Below are positions 32,823 through 44,936 of a DNA stretch of 64,000 nt, piece by piece; the first letter of the stretch is position 1; every line of letters begins with the position of its first letter. A program made the position numbers and the translations under genes. The notes under the pieces are model-generated. The model saw only the letters and a program-made list of their open reading frames with translations. It did no database searches and had not been told where the DNA came from. Source of the stretch: Hydrangea macrophylla (lineage: Eukaryota; Streptophyta; Magnoliopsida; Cornales; Hydrangeaceae); the NCBI GenBank assembly GCA_033977485.1, contig CM066991.1, forward strand, positions 33,477,850 to 33,541,849, in the 5' to 3' direction.

Positions 32823-34664
32823 ATGCCGCCAAAGATGGGTAAGAAAACTACTGTTCCGACCGGTCAGGAGAACCCGCAACTTGAGCAGCAGGCTACCTCC
32901 ATGACCATCGAATAGATAACGGAAGCACTGATGCAACTCTTGAAGGGCCAGCGCTGAACACAGGAACAGATGGAGGCGCTTTTGGCCCGACAGGAAAAGC
33001 GTCCTGCATCAGAAAACCAGCCTAAGAAGAGCGCCCCTATTCAAAGGCCCGCTCGGGCACGCAGGCAAGCCCGTTCTGCCCCGGTGTCTCCACCGGACCG
33101 GGAACACCCCAATGACAGCGAGCGCAGCCAGGCTACCAGACGTTCACAAAGACGAGCTCGACCTGATCCTCGCGGGGTAGAGGATACCAGGACTATCATC
33201 AACCGATGGCGTGCGGCCAGAGGGGAGGAGTCCGGACGGAGAGCCCAGGAAACGGCCAAGGACTCTCTGGCCCTGAGCCAGGGGGATCTTAGGCACACGC
33301 TTTCCCGGACCCGGAGCCAGGCCCTATCCCCGAGGTCAACGCGCTTTGAGGAAGAGGCTTCGTCATCCGATCCAACTTACCGCTCGGATATAGAGAAGAG
33401 AACCGGGCGGGATGACGTAAAAGCCCAGGTCGAGGAATTGCAATAGCAGATCGAGAGGTTGAACCGCAAGTCTGGTCATGACCTCACCAACACGGAGACA
33501 GAATCACCCTATACTGTTCGAGTGACACAGTTTTCTATTCCACAGAAGTTCAAACCCCCTCACCTCAGCTCCTATGATGGCGTAGGGAGCCCGGTGGACC
33601 ACATCCGCACCTACAAGGCTCAGATGGCGCTGGTCACCACAGTGGACGAGCTACTATGCCTAGCCTTTCCCAGTACTCTCAAGGGGCCAGCCGCATAGTG
33701 GTTCCATGCTCTAAAGCCCCGGATGGTCGACAACTTCAAAGCCCTCGACAAGCTCTTCATCAGCCAGTTTGTCGGGATGCTCGACCGGTCGCAACCGGAC
33801 ACTCAGCTGCTGACCGTCAAGCAGCGTAAAGGGGAGTCCCTGAGGGAGTATGTAGACTGTTTCAACCAGCAGAGGCTCCTGATCCACAATCTCAACAAAA
33901 CGGGTGCAATTATGGCCTTCTGTTCGGGAGTTCAACACACCAAGGTTGCCACGTCGTTCCATCGTGACCGACCGGCAACCCTGGTGGAGATCTCGGAGAG
34001 GGTCAAAAAATACATAGATATTGAGGAATTCCTGAAGGCGAAGTGCACCGGCCAGGCGGGAGACGAATCCCCAAAGGCCAAGCACAAGCATAAAGGATTC
34101 GAGAAGGGCTCGGGAAAGAAGCCGAGGAAAGATCAAAAGAATCCCCGGGGTCAGCCCGCAGTTGCTTTCACCCCCCTTTCCCGGCCCATTCAAGAAGTCA
34201 TGGCCGCCGCCGAGGCGCAAAGACTGCTCCCGTAGCCGGCAAAGCTAAGAGCCCCGCCCGGTAAGAGGAACCGGGACAAATTCTGCCGCTACCACAGGGA
34301 TCACGACCATGAAATAGATGATTGCTTTAAATTGAAGATGGAAATAGAGAAGCTGATCGAGTAGGGACACCTGGCAGAGTTTGTCACAGCAGATAGACGA
34401 CCCCGGCAGGACACCCAAGCTCCCGATCAGCCACCACCACTTGGCCACATCCACGTGATCTCCAGAGGAACGTCAGGCGGGGGAGACTCACAGTCGGCAC
34501 GGAAGAGGCATGCTCGGGCATCTCGGGCGGATGTCTGGCAAGTCCAATCCACCGGCTCCTCCCCAACCGATGTTCTAACATTCACATCCGATGACTTGCA
34601 GGGCATCCACTGCCCCCATGATGACCCGCTAGTAGTAACGCTTTCTATAGCCAACTATATGGTC
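32823..34664 (+). pseudogene. gag: Element E gag
   Basis: The frame begins ATGCCGCCAAAG at 32823 and is continuous except for stops: TAG at 32913, 33444, 33696, 34233 and 34362, TGA at 32955. It has an Arg-rich N-terminal half and then the Gag core from about 33540 (HLSSYDGVGSPVDHI, AFPSTLKGPAA, FNQQRLLIHNLNKTGAI). A CRYH...DHEIDDC zinc-knuckle-like motif lies near 34290. It would form the nucleocapsid, but six stops make it nonfunctional. Confidence 0.88.
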
Positions 34665-36640
34665 TAGAGGGTGCTAATAGACACAGGCAGCTCGTCCGAC
34701 ATTATGTTCATGTTGGCATTCGATCAGCTCGAGATCTCCAGGGATCGGCTCCGGTCGGTCGCCACTCCCCTAGTTGGATTCAACAGCTCCAGCACACAAC
34801 CGCTCGGGACAATCGAACTCCCAGTTCTCATGGGAACCTACCCTCAGCAAGCTTCCGTGCTGACTAATTTTGTAATCGTAGAAGCCCCGTCAGCCTACAA
34901 TGTCATCCTTAGCAGGCCAACCCTCAATAAGGCCAGTGCGGTCGTCTCCACCTACAGCTTAACAGTGAAGTTCCCAACTCCTCAGGGACCCGGATGCTTA
35001 TGTGGAAATCAGAATACCACCCGCAGTTGTTATGTCAGCTCGTTGCACCGGGGGGCAATCACAGAAACATTGAACGTTCATGAGATGGACCCCCGGGACC
35101 AGAGTGACACGATAGGTCCGATAGAAGAACTGAAAAAAGTGACGCTGGATCCCGAGTACCCTAACCGCACGATCAGCATTGGTACCCTACTGGAGCCCGG
35201 CCTGAAGGAAAAATTGACTTAGTTCTTAAGACAAAATCAGGACATTTTTGCTTGGAGTCATGAGGATATGCCCGGGATTGATCCCCGGGTAATGTCCCAT
35301 CGTCTCAATGTCAGCCCGGACTGCTGCCCAGTTAAGCAAAAGAAAAGGGGCATGGCCCCCGAGAGACAGAAAGCAGTGAGTGAGGAGGTCGAAAAGCTCC
35401 TAAAGAAGAAGTCCATCCGAGAGGTCCATTATCCCGACTGGTTAGCTAATGTTGTTCTTGTCAAGAAAAGCAACGGGAAGTGGAGAATGTGCGTGGACTT
35501 CACCGACCTCAATAAGGGGATTGCTATCTGATACCCAGGATTGACCTCCTTATGGACTCCACGGCAGGTCACTCATTCCTCTCATTCATGGACGCCTACT
35601 CGGGGTACAACTAGATCAGCATGTACCCCGGGGACGAAGAGAAGACGGCATTTATCACCAACCAGGGGACGTATTGCTACAAGGTTATGCCGTTCGGTCT
35701 TAAGAACGCCAGGGCTACCTACCAGCGCCTGGTCAATTACATGTTCAAAGACCTTATTGGAAAGTCTATGGAGGTATATGTGGATGATCTACTGGTCAAG
35801 AGCCGAGACGAGCCCGACCATCTCGAGCATCTGGCTGGGGCCTTCAGCATTTTGAAAAAATTCAGGATGAGGTTGAACCCGGCCAAATGCACCTTTGGCA
35901 TCTCGTCCGGGAAATTCTTGGGCCACCTAGTCAGCAGACGGGGAATTGAGGCAAACCCCGAGAAGATCAAAGCCATCATCAACATGCGGTTGCCCAAATC
36001 AATGAAGGAAGTACAGAGCCTAGCCGGACGGGTGGCAGCACTAAATAGATTTGTCTCCCGAGCTACCGATCGGTGCCTGCCATTCTTTAAAATCCTCCGC
36101 AAAGTGTTCCAGTGGTTAGAAGAGTGTGAAGAGGCATTCCTGGAACTCAAGAAGTACCTGGCATCCCCTCCTCTACTATCAACACCCGTGCCCAGGGAAG
36201 AACTATTTTTATACTTGGCAGTGTCACCATCAGCGGTTAGCTCGGCACTTATTCGGGAAGAGCACGGGATACAGTTCCCGGTGTATTACACTAGCCAGGC
36301 GTTACAGGATGCAGAGAGCAGATACTCCCGTATTGAAAAACTGGCTTTCGCCCTTATCACCTCAGCCCGAAGGCTCCGCCCATACTTTCAGGCCCATGCT
36401 ATAGTGGTCCTCATAGATCAACCTCTCTGCAGAATCCTCAGCCGTGCAGACACGTCCGGGAGGCTCATCAAGTAGGCCTTGGAGTTGGAAGAGTTTGAAG
36501 TGATCTACCAACCCCTGACGGCCATCAATGGACAAGCCGTAGTAGACTTTTTAGTCGAGTTTACATATCCCAAGGACCCGGTCGAAGAGTCTAAGCCCCC
36601 GACCTTACTGCCCGGGTTATACTCTGACATCTCGACCTGG
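34665..36640 (+). pseudogene. pol: Element E protease, reverse transcriptase and first RNase H
   Basis: The gag frame continues past a TAG at 34665. The aspartic protease has DTGSSSDI (DTG at 34680-34688). The RT N-terminus begins near 35240 (WSHEDMPGIDP, then KKSNGKWRMCVDF). After a small deletion and frameshift near 35530 the frame shifts by one and holds MPFGLKNA, YVDDLL (35777-35791) and KCTFG. Stops: TAG 35220, 35612 and 36473. In the first RNase H the usual Asp is replaced (LYLAVSPSAVSSAL), as is normal for the degenerate first RNase H of Tat elements. Confidence 0.88.
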
Positions 36641-37040
36641 GTACTGCATGTGGACGGTTCCTCCAAGCAGCAAAGCAGTGGGGCAGGAATCATCCTGACT
36701 ACCCCTGACGGTATCCAGCTCGAATATGCACTAAGGTTTGGGTTTCGTGCCTCCAACAACGAGGCCGAATACGAAGCCCTCTTGGTCGGGTTATAGTTGG
36801 CCATCTCTATGAATTCACAATAGGTTCAGGGCTACAGTGACTCCTAGCTCGTGGTTAATCAGGTTAACCAAGAGTACGAAGCGCGGGAAGACAGCATGGT
36901 AGCCTACTTGGCCCTTGTCTGAGCGGTTTCCAAGCAGCTCCGGGGATTCTCCATCATGCAGATACCCAGAGAAGAAAATACCAGAGCTGACCGGTTGGCT
37001 CGTCTCGCCTCGTCTTCTGAGTCAAACTTGCCCGGGATAA
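36641..37040 (+). pseudogene. Element E second (archaeal-type) RNase H
   Basis: Motifs in order are LHVDGSS with catalytic Asp, SGAGIIL, NNEAEYEALL, a degenerate DSQLV and IPREENTRADRLA. Stops: TAG at 36794, 36821 and 36845, TGA at 36920. This domain is the hallmark of the Tat lineage, where it is thought to supply RNase H activity lost from the first domain. Confidence 0.85.
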
Positions 37041-38807
37041 GGATACAATACCTATCCGAGCCAAGTGTGATCAACTTAGGGGGCATGGAGGTAGACCCGG
37101 TCACTCTGGAACCCAGATAGATGGACCCACTCGTGACATTCCTGACGACAGGGGCGCCACCAGACGACAAAGAAGAAGCCTGCCGGGTTAAATACCGGGC
37201 GGCACGATATCATCTTCTCGACGGCATCCTCTACAAGAGGGGATCCACTATTCTGTACCTCCGCTGTGTTCACCCTGCGCAAGTCCAATCGATACTATTC
37301 GAAATCCACGAAGGTGTATGCAGGAACCACATCGGAGGTCGGGCACTCTCCAGAAAGGCCCTATTGCAAGGTTACTACTGGCCAACCATGGCTTGGGATT
37401 CCCAAGAGTACGTCCGAAGGTGTAACAAGTGCCAAAGATACTCTCCCATGATCAACCGACCGGGAGAGCTCCAGACGCCAATCCACAGCCCCTGGCCGTT
37501 CGCCCAGTGGGGCATCAACATTGTTGGTCCCCTGCCGACGGGAAGAGGACAGGTCAAGTTTGCCATGATAGCCGTTGATTACTTCACCAAATGGGCAGAG
37601 GTCGAGCCCTTGGCGACGATAACCGAACGGAAGATGGAGAGCTTTGTAGAAAAGAATATTCTCAGTCGGTTCGGCATTCCCTGGGTCTTGGTCAGCGATA
37701 ATGGCAGACAATTTGACACACCCATCTTCAGACAGTTCTGCTCGGGCTACGGGATACTGAATCATTACTCCTCCCCCGAGCACCCACAAGCCAACGGTCA
37801 AACCGAGGTAACCAACCGGACAATCCTGCAATCAATCAAAACAAGGCTTGAAGGCGCCAAAGGGTTGTGGGCAGAAGAGCTACCAACCCTCCTGTGGGCC
37901 TATTGCACTACACCCCAACAGGCGAGACGCCGTTCTCTTTAACTTATGGATTTGAGGCGGTGGTCCTATAGATACCCCATTTTGTCGACTATCAGATTTA
38001 GGAGACCCATAGCTTGGTGGTTCACAATGATCGAAAAGACTCAAAAGGACTCCTGGAAGTTAGTTCTATTTCTCAAGATGCTCAGAATGACCAAAATGCC
38101 CCTGAAAGCCCAAAAACTCCCAGATTTGGACAAAAAGTTCTAGAAATATGCTACGTCGTAAAAAAAGTTATAAAATGAGTTTTGAAGAAAAGTTAGATAA
38201 AATCGTCAGCTCCCAGAGGCCCCCGAAAGTCCAGAAAGTTTCCAGAAAGTCCCCGTTGACCGGTTTGACCAAGGTTTGACCAAGTTTGATCGAAATCATC
38301 CAAATTCACCAGGATTATTATAGATCATGTGGAAAGTATTAAAATGAGTTTTAAAAGAAGATCGCACGAAAACGTCAGCTTCTGGGAGCTCCCAGAGGTT
38401 TCCAGAACTTCCCGGGAATCCCAGGTTTGACCAATTTGACCAAAATTTGACTTTGAAACCGGAGCACCGTAACAATTTTCAAACATTTTTCATGGATACT
38501 ACAGGTCAATAGCTTTCCAACGGTATATCACACATAATTTTTGGATTTAAAAGGAGTTTATTATGAATTTCTGAAGGCGAAAAAGGCGATCAAATCGGCT
38601 TTTATCGCAAATACCGCAAAACTTTTCAAAGTGACCTATCTCCAAACTATTGTTAATGTAAATAGACTCCATTACCTTTCCAACGGTATATCACAACCTC
38701 AATTTGGAGTTTGTATGCATTTTCTATGAATTTTGGACGAAATAGGGCCTTTTTGCGAATACCGGAACCTCTGGGGGCCTAAACAGGATTATCCAATCGA
38801 TTGAGGA

Positions 38808-38853
38808 GCAGTGCCGCCGCGGCACTGGCCCACTGCCATCGCGGTACTCTCCT
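38808..38853 (+). repeat. Palindromic repeats of the solo LTR (2 units)
   Basis: One intact and one degenerate unit, against three in the A and B LTRs. Confidence 0.8.
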
Positions 38854-38992
38854 CTAGAACAGTATGTTTTTGTAATTTCTTTTGGGGGTCCAATTTGATT
38901 AATTAAAAACCAAAACGATGTAGTTTGATGTTCACAGATGTTTGGGACTAATGGGAGCACTTTCTAAATCCCAAAACCACCCCAAATTAGCC

Positions 38993-39000
38993 TATATAAA
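38993..39000 (+). promoter_or_regulatory. TATA box of the solo LTR
   Basis: TATATAAA at the same place as in A and B. Confidence 0.65.
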
Positions 39001-41739
39001 CCCACCATTGCTCTTCATTTTGGGGGGGAGGGCAAGTGTAAAGCTTGAAAATTTGTAGAGAAGAAGAGAGATAGAGATAGGTTTAGAAGAGAGAAAGGGA
39101 GCTTCTCCTATTGATTTTCCATAAGAAAGTGAGTTTTAATCTTGTTTTCTTCCATTATCCTTCTATATACTTCACATTCAAAGTCCACCCCAACCCTCAT
39201 GCATTCATGAGATAGAAAGCTACTTCCATGTCCAAATGTCAAAATCTATGAGAGAAACACCAAGCTACAAGTCCAATATCACATTGATTATGATCTATTG
39301 ATTGGTATTTACTTGCTTGTTTATATATGTGTTCATCTCTTCTTCCCCCATTTCTTCTTGGTTTTTCTTTGATTACTTACTAGTTCATCATCATCTAAGT
39401 GATGACATGAAGTTTGAGGTGAGTGAATCCTTATGGATAGTAGCTCTTAAACTCAAAAACATGTTTGATAGATGATTAAAACCTCAATACTTCCAAAGTA
39501 TTCTTGGGGTTATCCTCAAATGAAAATAAATCTCTCCAACAATCTTGGAGGCTCTTGATGATGAGTTTGATGTTGACATTTTTAAGTGGCTATAATCTTC
39601 ATTGAGTATTAAAATATGCTTTCAAAACTTCTATTTCAAAACCCCCTTCTTAAAACCCTCACTTTGATTTCAAGGGATAAACCTTGTTTTCCCCAAAATC
39701 TTCAAAACAGTGAGTCAAAACAGTGAGTGATCTGAGTTCAATGATTTCTCTAGAACTCAATACTAAATGTATGGATGCAAGGCCACTTGGAAAGTCTTCC
39801 TAACTCATTAGAGAACACCCATGATTTTTGGTTTGACTTGAAAATACTTGAAAATGGTCCATTTGGACCCAAACATTCCTCACAGACATTCTGCCTCTGC
39901 TATCACAGCAGCTTGGTTGACTTCCAACTTCTTTTTCAGAAAACTTTTCCGAAAGGGGTGGTCCCAACTTATTTTTTCCTTGAACTTCAATGTCTTAAGG
40001 GAACTTTTTGTATAAAATGGGCCTCTAGATCATTTTTTTTCATTTTCTAAGATTTTTCAACATTTTAGTCGACAGTACGGACTCTGTTTCTGAATGACCT
40101 TCATTATTTATATGATTTCTCTCAATCTGTGATAGTTATTAAAGATTGGATTTTTGGTTTGTGTTCTAGACACAATAAGGAAGATCTCCATAAAAAATCA
40201 TGCATTGAAAACATTCTTAACCCCTCTTTTCAATTTTCAAAAGATCATGTTACTGTTCTGTCCTCTATTCACAGCAAGCACATGTTTACTTTCCCCCTTT
40301 GATTTGATGCTTACATGCACTCCAAATTAGCTCATGTCTTAGGAAGTAGTTCATACTACATTTGTACATATCCCATGATGATTTCCTTCATGCATTCATG
40401 CACATTCTAGACTTCTAAGTCATTCTAGGAATCCTTGAACACAAAGCACACTACAATCTTGGCACATTCTAGATACATACATTGCATCCATGCAAAGATT
40501 TGGGGCTTTTGTGACTCCTAATCTAAGAAGATTATAAGGAATGAACTTGATCATACATTCATGCTTCCCCTCGATCTAATCCTCCTTTCTCATCCGTCCC
40601 GAGGATTGAGAGATCTTCTTTTCTCAAAGATTAGCATGCATCATACTAGCTTGCTAAGCATATTTTGATTTCTTTGATTATTTGTTTCAAGAACAATTCA
40701 TGTCCCCTTTAGATTAGGGAAACTTAATTACTTGATACATGATTAGACGATTTTTCCTAGGTTTATTTGTGTGATCTTTCACTTTACATTGTATGATATT
40801 TGACTTAGATCTTATGAATGATATCTTATCTTTAGATCTTCCATTTCAAATTTTCTTATGTGATGTAATATACTATCATAGTACTAATTGTCGAACCATA
40901 CATAGTATAAGATGATTATTTGGATGCTAATTGAGGCCCGTCGAAAGACGGGGCGAGTTGAGGGTGTTTTAGTCGCGACAAAGGCTCCTTCCTCTCTCGT
41001 ACCAAAACCCCAAGCCAAGTTCTTTGGTTATGAAGGGCCGGTACCCTTTATCCATTTGGGTGAGTCAAAATTAGGTTTCTTGGTTCCTTAAAGACCAAGT
41101 GGCGACTCTGTATCTGTTTTCAACAGACCCTTCCTTTTCTTTCTTTGATCCAAATCAATTTCAAACAAGTTTCAAAACAAAAGAGGTGGAACGCCGCGTG
41201 TCCACAGGTCCCCACAGAGCTCGGGCTGCCAACATACCGGGTGGCCAACTTCAGTGCTCCGGACAACGAAGAAGCCCTCAGGTCAGAACTGGACCTAGTG
41301 GAGGAAAAAAGAGACCAGGCCTATCTGAAGGTAGCATCCTACAAGCAAAGGGTCTCGCGATATTACAATAGCAAGGTGAAGCACAGCAGTTTTCAAGTTG
41401 GAGACCTCGTCCTCAAGACAGTGAACCAGTCTACCCGAATCCCGAGCCACGAAAAATTGGGAGCAAACTGAGAAGGCCCATATAAAGTAACCTGGGTGAA
41501 CCGTCCGGGAACCTACTAGCTACAGAGCATGGACGGGCACGATCTCTCTCATCCTTGGAATGTTCAACACCTCCGCAAGTATTATCAGTAGCATTTGCCA
41601 ACGGGAATTTAGTATTGGTAGAGAAATTTGTTTTTGTAGCTCTGATTGAGCAACCATTATAATTTTTTGTTTTTAAATAAAATTGCAAAGTTTTACTTGA
41701 AATTTACTCCCGTCATTACACCGTGCAATGCTCAAAAGA

Positions 41740-41876
41740 CCTCGGGCCTAACCCCGAGGCACCAAAGACCTTGGGCCTAACCCCAAGGCACAAAAGACCT
41801 CGGGCCTAACCCCGAGGCACCAAAGACCTTGGGCCTAACCCCAAGGCACTAAATAGACCTCGGGCTCTGAACCCAG
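41740..41876 (+). repeat. 29-bp tandem hairpins in the E 3' region (5 units)
   Basis: Units alternate CCTCGGGCCTAACCCCGAGG and CCTTGGGCCTAACCCCAAGG, each a 6-bp stem, with a degenerate fifth unit. They follow the integrase stop by about 150 bases. Confidence 0.85.
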
Positions 41877-42644
41877 GCACAAAAGGACCCTACAACCACC
41901 CATGTTCCAGGTCGGTTTCCTATGGTCGCTTCTCAACACGCCCCCGCCTTCACAGGACGCTCGGGGGCAAGGGGATACTAGACCTAAACAGGAAATTACT
42001 TAAAGCTTCGCTTAGGTCCAGTCGACGACGGGGCCAAACCCCTAGGTGGCCGACGATGGCAAGCTTCAAATGACCCTGCAACCACCCATGTTCCAGGTCG
42101 GTTCCCTACGGCCACTCACTCCTGCACTCCCGCCTTAGCAAAATGCTTGGGGGACAGGGGAATATTAGGCCAAAATAGGGAATCACACCGGTCACTATAA
42201 GAACTTGGAAAATATTCCCAAGTACTTAACAGTGATCAGAGATCTTCCCGGACGGTAAAACAGGATACACCTATGATACACCGGGACATCCCAGATGGTA
42301 ATATAGGGTATTCCTATAATACACCGGGCGATCCCGGACGCTAAACAGGACCAGTTCCTACAGCACTCTGGGCAACTACCTTTTAAACATGTCAGAAAGA
42401 CTAGGTGTTCTACTGGTTACGGTCCTAAAACATTTGCTAAGGTAGGTGTTAGGTTGGCCAAAAATCGAGCGGATACCAGCAAATACAAACAGGCATAGTG
42501 CAGAGAAAGAAGACAGTTAATGGAAAGGAAATTTGACCTCAGGGGCCTTTTCATTAATTAAAATAAAACTGTACAAAGCCTGGGGGCAGTTGTAGTAGCC
42601 TTCCCAAAAAGAAAAAACTATAACAAAAAAAAGGAAAAAAAAAA
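41877..42644 (+). other. E 3' noncoding region
   Basis: A roughly 180-base block with ACCACCCATGTTCCAGGTCG occurs twice (41890 and 42070), followed by three ACACCGGG-type short repeats at 42230-42370. An A-rich stretch at 42600-42644 would be the 3' untranslated part of the antisense gene. Confidence 0.5.
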
Positions 42645-44217
42645 CTAGTCTACCACCACCATCTCTCCCTCCTTAGCGGCTTGCTCATCAACAGAGGGGT
42701 CCCCGGCCGGTACAGCGTCTACGGCGACCTTGGCCTCAGCGGTGACCTCGGCTTCAGCAGCGACCTCGGAGTCAGCCTGGCCTTCCTTCCAGTAACTGAA
42801 CTCGGCTCAGGAGTACCCGGACAGATCCCAGTCAGGGTGGTCAGCAGCAGCCCGCTTCGCCAAGTCAGCGTAGCCCGTGAGGAACCCTACCTCGAACTCT
42901 TCCTCAGCTTCTTTGGCTTCGGCCTCCCGAGCAGCAGTAAGCTCCGAGAGCGTAGCCGTCATAGCTGTGAGATCCTTCTCGGTAGAGATCTTTACGGACT
43001 CTGAGGCTGCAACCTTGGCCTCAGCAATCTTCTCGGTAGTGACCCTCCCGGCCTCCGCAGCCGCAGCCGCAGCTTCCGCAACCTTTCGGGTGGCCCACTC
43101 AGTTGACAAGGAGTCACGGACCTCCCCCAGCTCTAGGGCAGTTGCCCGGGATCTTTCTTCCTCCACGGTGAGGGCAAACTCTGCAGATTCCTGAGCAGCC
43201 CTCTCCACGGAAAGATTAGCCTCAGCAGCGGCCAACCTTTCAGTAACGCCGAGAAGGGTGGTCTCGGCCTCGGCCGCAATACAGCCAATCTGCAAGAACA
43301 AGATGATATCAGTATATGCATGGAGAAAAAGCGAAGGTTCACACTATAAAGAGACTTACCATGTGGCTGATGCTGCACAGCCAACCGATGATGGCCTCGG
43401 GGCTCAGCAGGCTGTACTTGTTAATCTGGCTCTACAGCAGCCCGGGTCCTACCCTTCCGCAGATGTCATCCACCGTCTCGACCTCCGGCCTCGCAGAGGG
43501 GCCTGCACGAGCCTCCTCTATGGTCGGGAAGGAGATCCCGGACGGTTTGGTTATGGGAGGAAGTGGTAGAGGCACAGCAATGGTTATGCCAGGAGGAGGT
43601 GGTGGTGCAGCAATCATTATAACGGCCAGGAATGAATCAACAGCTTCCTTCCCAGCCCGGATGGAAGTCCCCCAGGAAATCCTCTTCAGGGGCTAGCCCT
43701 CGATGGGTTCCGGTTTCTTCCTCTTTTGGCCAGCCCGGGCCATTAGAGCCGCCTCCTTCTCCTTCAACGCCGCCGCATTCTTGGGAGCCATTTCTGCAAA
43801 ACCAGAAGCATGTCAAAATTCAGCAAAGTACCAAGTACAAATAAAACCGGACGGTCAAGAGATGGGACTTACCAGGAATGATCGTCGGGAAGGTGGGAGC
43901 TGTGAAGTCATACTGGGGCTTGTAGAAAGTCTTCGGGCTTCCCGACCGGGTTAGCACTTTGTTGATGTCAGTTGGGTCCTCCACCAGAGACAGGATCCTT
44001 GCTTGAAGCTTGTCGGGAAGACTTGGCAAATCAACTGCTCCCACTGCAAAGCAAACATACGAACGGGTTAGTCAAGGCAGAGTAGAAAGGTCAATCAAGA
44101 AGGAAGAGTGGTCGGGCTTACTCCTCAGCTCCCCCGCCCAGGAAGTCCTCAACTGAATACCCGGTGCCTTCTCACACAGCCCCAGGATGGACACTTGGAA
44201 GAATTTCTTCTTCCACC
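42645..44217 (-). pseudogene. Spliced antisense gene of element E (coiled-coil protein), cut by element F
   Basis: On the minus strand four exons are joined by good GT-AG introns: 44217-44122 (5' part lost to F; includes a RWKKKFFQV motif), 44043-43873, 43793-43360 and 43289-42645. Intron starts read GTAAGC, GTAAGT and GTAAGT, and each ends in a T-rich tract plus CAG. The reading frame is kept across every junction. Exon 4 encodes about 160 residues of Ala/Glu-rich coiled coil, then GFLTGYADLAKRAA and an acidic tail. Internal stops are two TAG in exon 3 and one TGA in exon 4. Antisense extra ORFs are known in Tat elements. Their role is unknown and I do not assign one. Confidence 0.75.
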
Positions 44218-44483
44218 TGTAGACATCCCGATTTTGACCAAACGTTGAATTAAGGAGAGTGTCACCTCCACGTCCAATGATGATAAGGACCGAAAGATTC
44301 AAAGTATTCCAAGCTCTTCAGAAAGTTCTCCAAACGTAATAAAATTTCACAGAAAGAAGAAAATACCAGGTATTTAGGAGAATTCAGGTATAAAACATCA
44401 TTTTTGGAAAAGATCTTCAAAAATAAGTATCTTTAAGAAAAAGGAGGAAAGAAAAGACCTAAAAGGGGAAGTTCAACAAAAAT

Positions 44484-44822
44484 CGGCACACGGCAGGATT
44501 TCGCGGCACTCAGTGAGTGCTGAACGGCATTCGGTGAGTGCCGAACGGCAGTCATAGAATGTCAGCCCGGTAATTACCAAGTGCCGCTGACAATTACTGA
44601 CTGCCGTTTACTTTAACAGTCCGTATTTTGTGGTACAATACGTATGTGTAGGCGGATAAAAACAAAAAACTGATAAAGTAAGGCTGACTAAAACGCGGCC
44701 ATTAATAATTTTTCGTGGCTCTCAATAAGTGTCGCGCGGCAGTCATGGACTGCCGTGCGGCATTCACGGAGTGTCGCAGCGGCATCCACGGACTGCCGTA
44801 AGAGATTTTTGACTGCCGCCCT
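44484..44822 (+). repeat. Palindrome clusters of the F 5' LTR
   Basis: Cluster 1 (44484-44608) and cluster 2 (44714-44822) are made of 21-22-bp units of the type CGGCANTC-NN-GANTGCCG, read across units as GAGTGCCG-NN-CGGCATTC. They end about 105 bases before the TATA box. Confidence 0.88.
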
Positions 44823-44928
44823 GTGCAGCAGTCTGTCTATTTTCAGGTTGTACGTATTGTACCACCAAATGAGACATTTACACCTGCCTTTTACTCTGAA
44901 TTCACTGAAAATACTTGATAATTTTGTC

Positions 44929-44936
44929 TATAAAAG
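44929..44936 (+). promoter_or_regulatory. TATA box of the F 5' LTR
   Basis: TATAAAAG, identical at 62551-62558 in the 3' LTR. Confidence 0.75.

Larger units (their letters stand above)
37967..41206 (+). mobile_element. Solo LTR of the A family (3240 bp) with target duplication
   Basis: Full length from TATAGATACCCC (TG changed to TA) to GTGTCCACA, collinear with the A LTR. Flanks carry a perfect 5-bp duplication, GGTCC at 37962-37966 and 41207-41211. No internal sequence remains, so the parent element recombined between its LTRs. W-boxes lie at 38257, 38266 and 38277, palindromes at 38808-38853, and the TATA at 38993-39000. ORFs inside are not genes. Confidence 0.97.
37041..41591 (+). pseudogene. 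Element E integrase, split by a solo LTR
   Basis: The first exon-like part (37121-37966) has the H-H-C-C finger (HEGVCRNHIGG...CNKCQ). The first catalytic Asp is changed to Asn (codon AAC at 37517, in GINIVG). SDNGRQF and GQTEVTN supply the other two. A TAG at 37118 and a one-base shift near 37910 precede the LTR. After the LTR the frame resumes at 41212 (VANFSAP, YNSKVKH, VGDLVLK, WNVQHLRKYYQ), with TGA 41469 and TAG 41517, and ends at TAG 41589-41591. Confidence 0.88.
32321..44217 (+). mobile_element. Element E: decayed Tat-lineage retrotransposon with dual RNase H
   Basis: A short 5' LTR, PBS and degenerate gag-pol with an extra RNase H before integrase place E in the Tat lineage (RIRE2/Grande-like architecture). 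A solo LTR splits the integrase gene, and element F interrupts the 3' part at 44217, so the E PPT and 3' LTR lie beyond the window. The 3' region contains tandem hairpins and an antisense gene. Confidence 0.85.

Noticed and set aside
35541..35855. 104-codon frame overlapping RT of E
   Set aside because: It is the shadow of the gag frame after the frameshift near 35530. The RT motifs are in the other frame.
32823..37120. Reassignment or programmed read-through of TAG as Gln
   Set aside because: There are too many TAGs, together with frameshifts and catalytic losses. CHG deamination explains them more simply.
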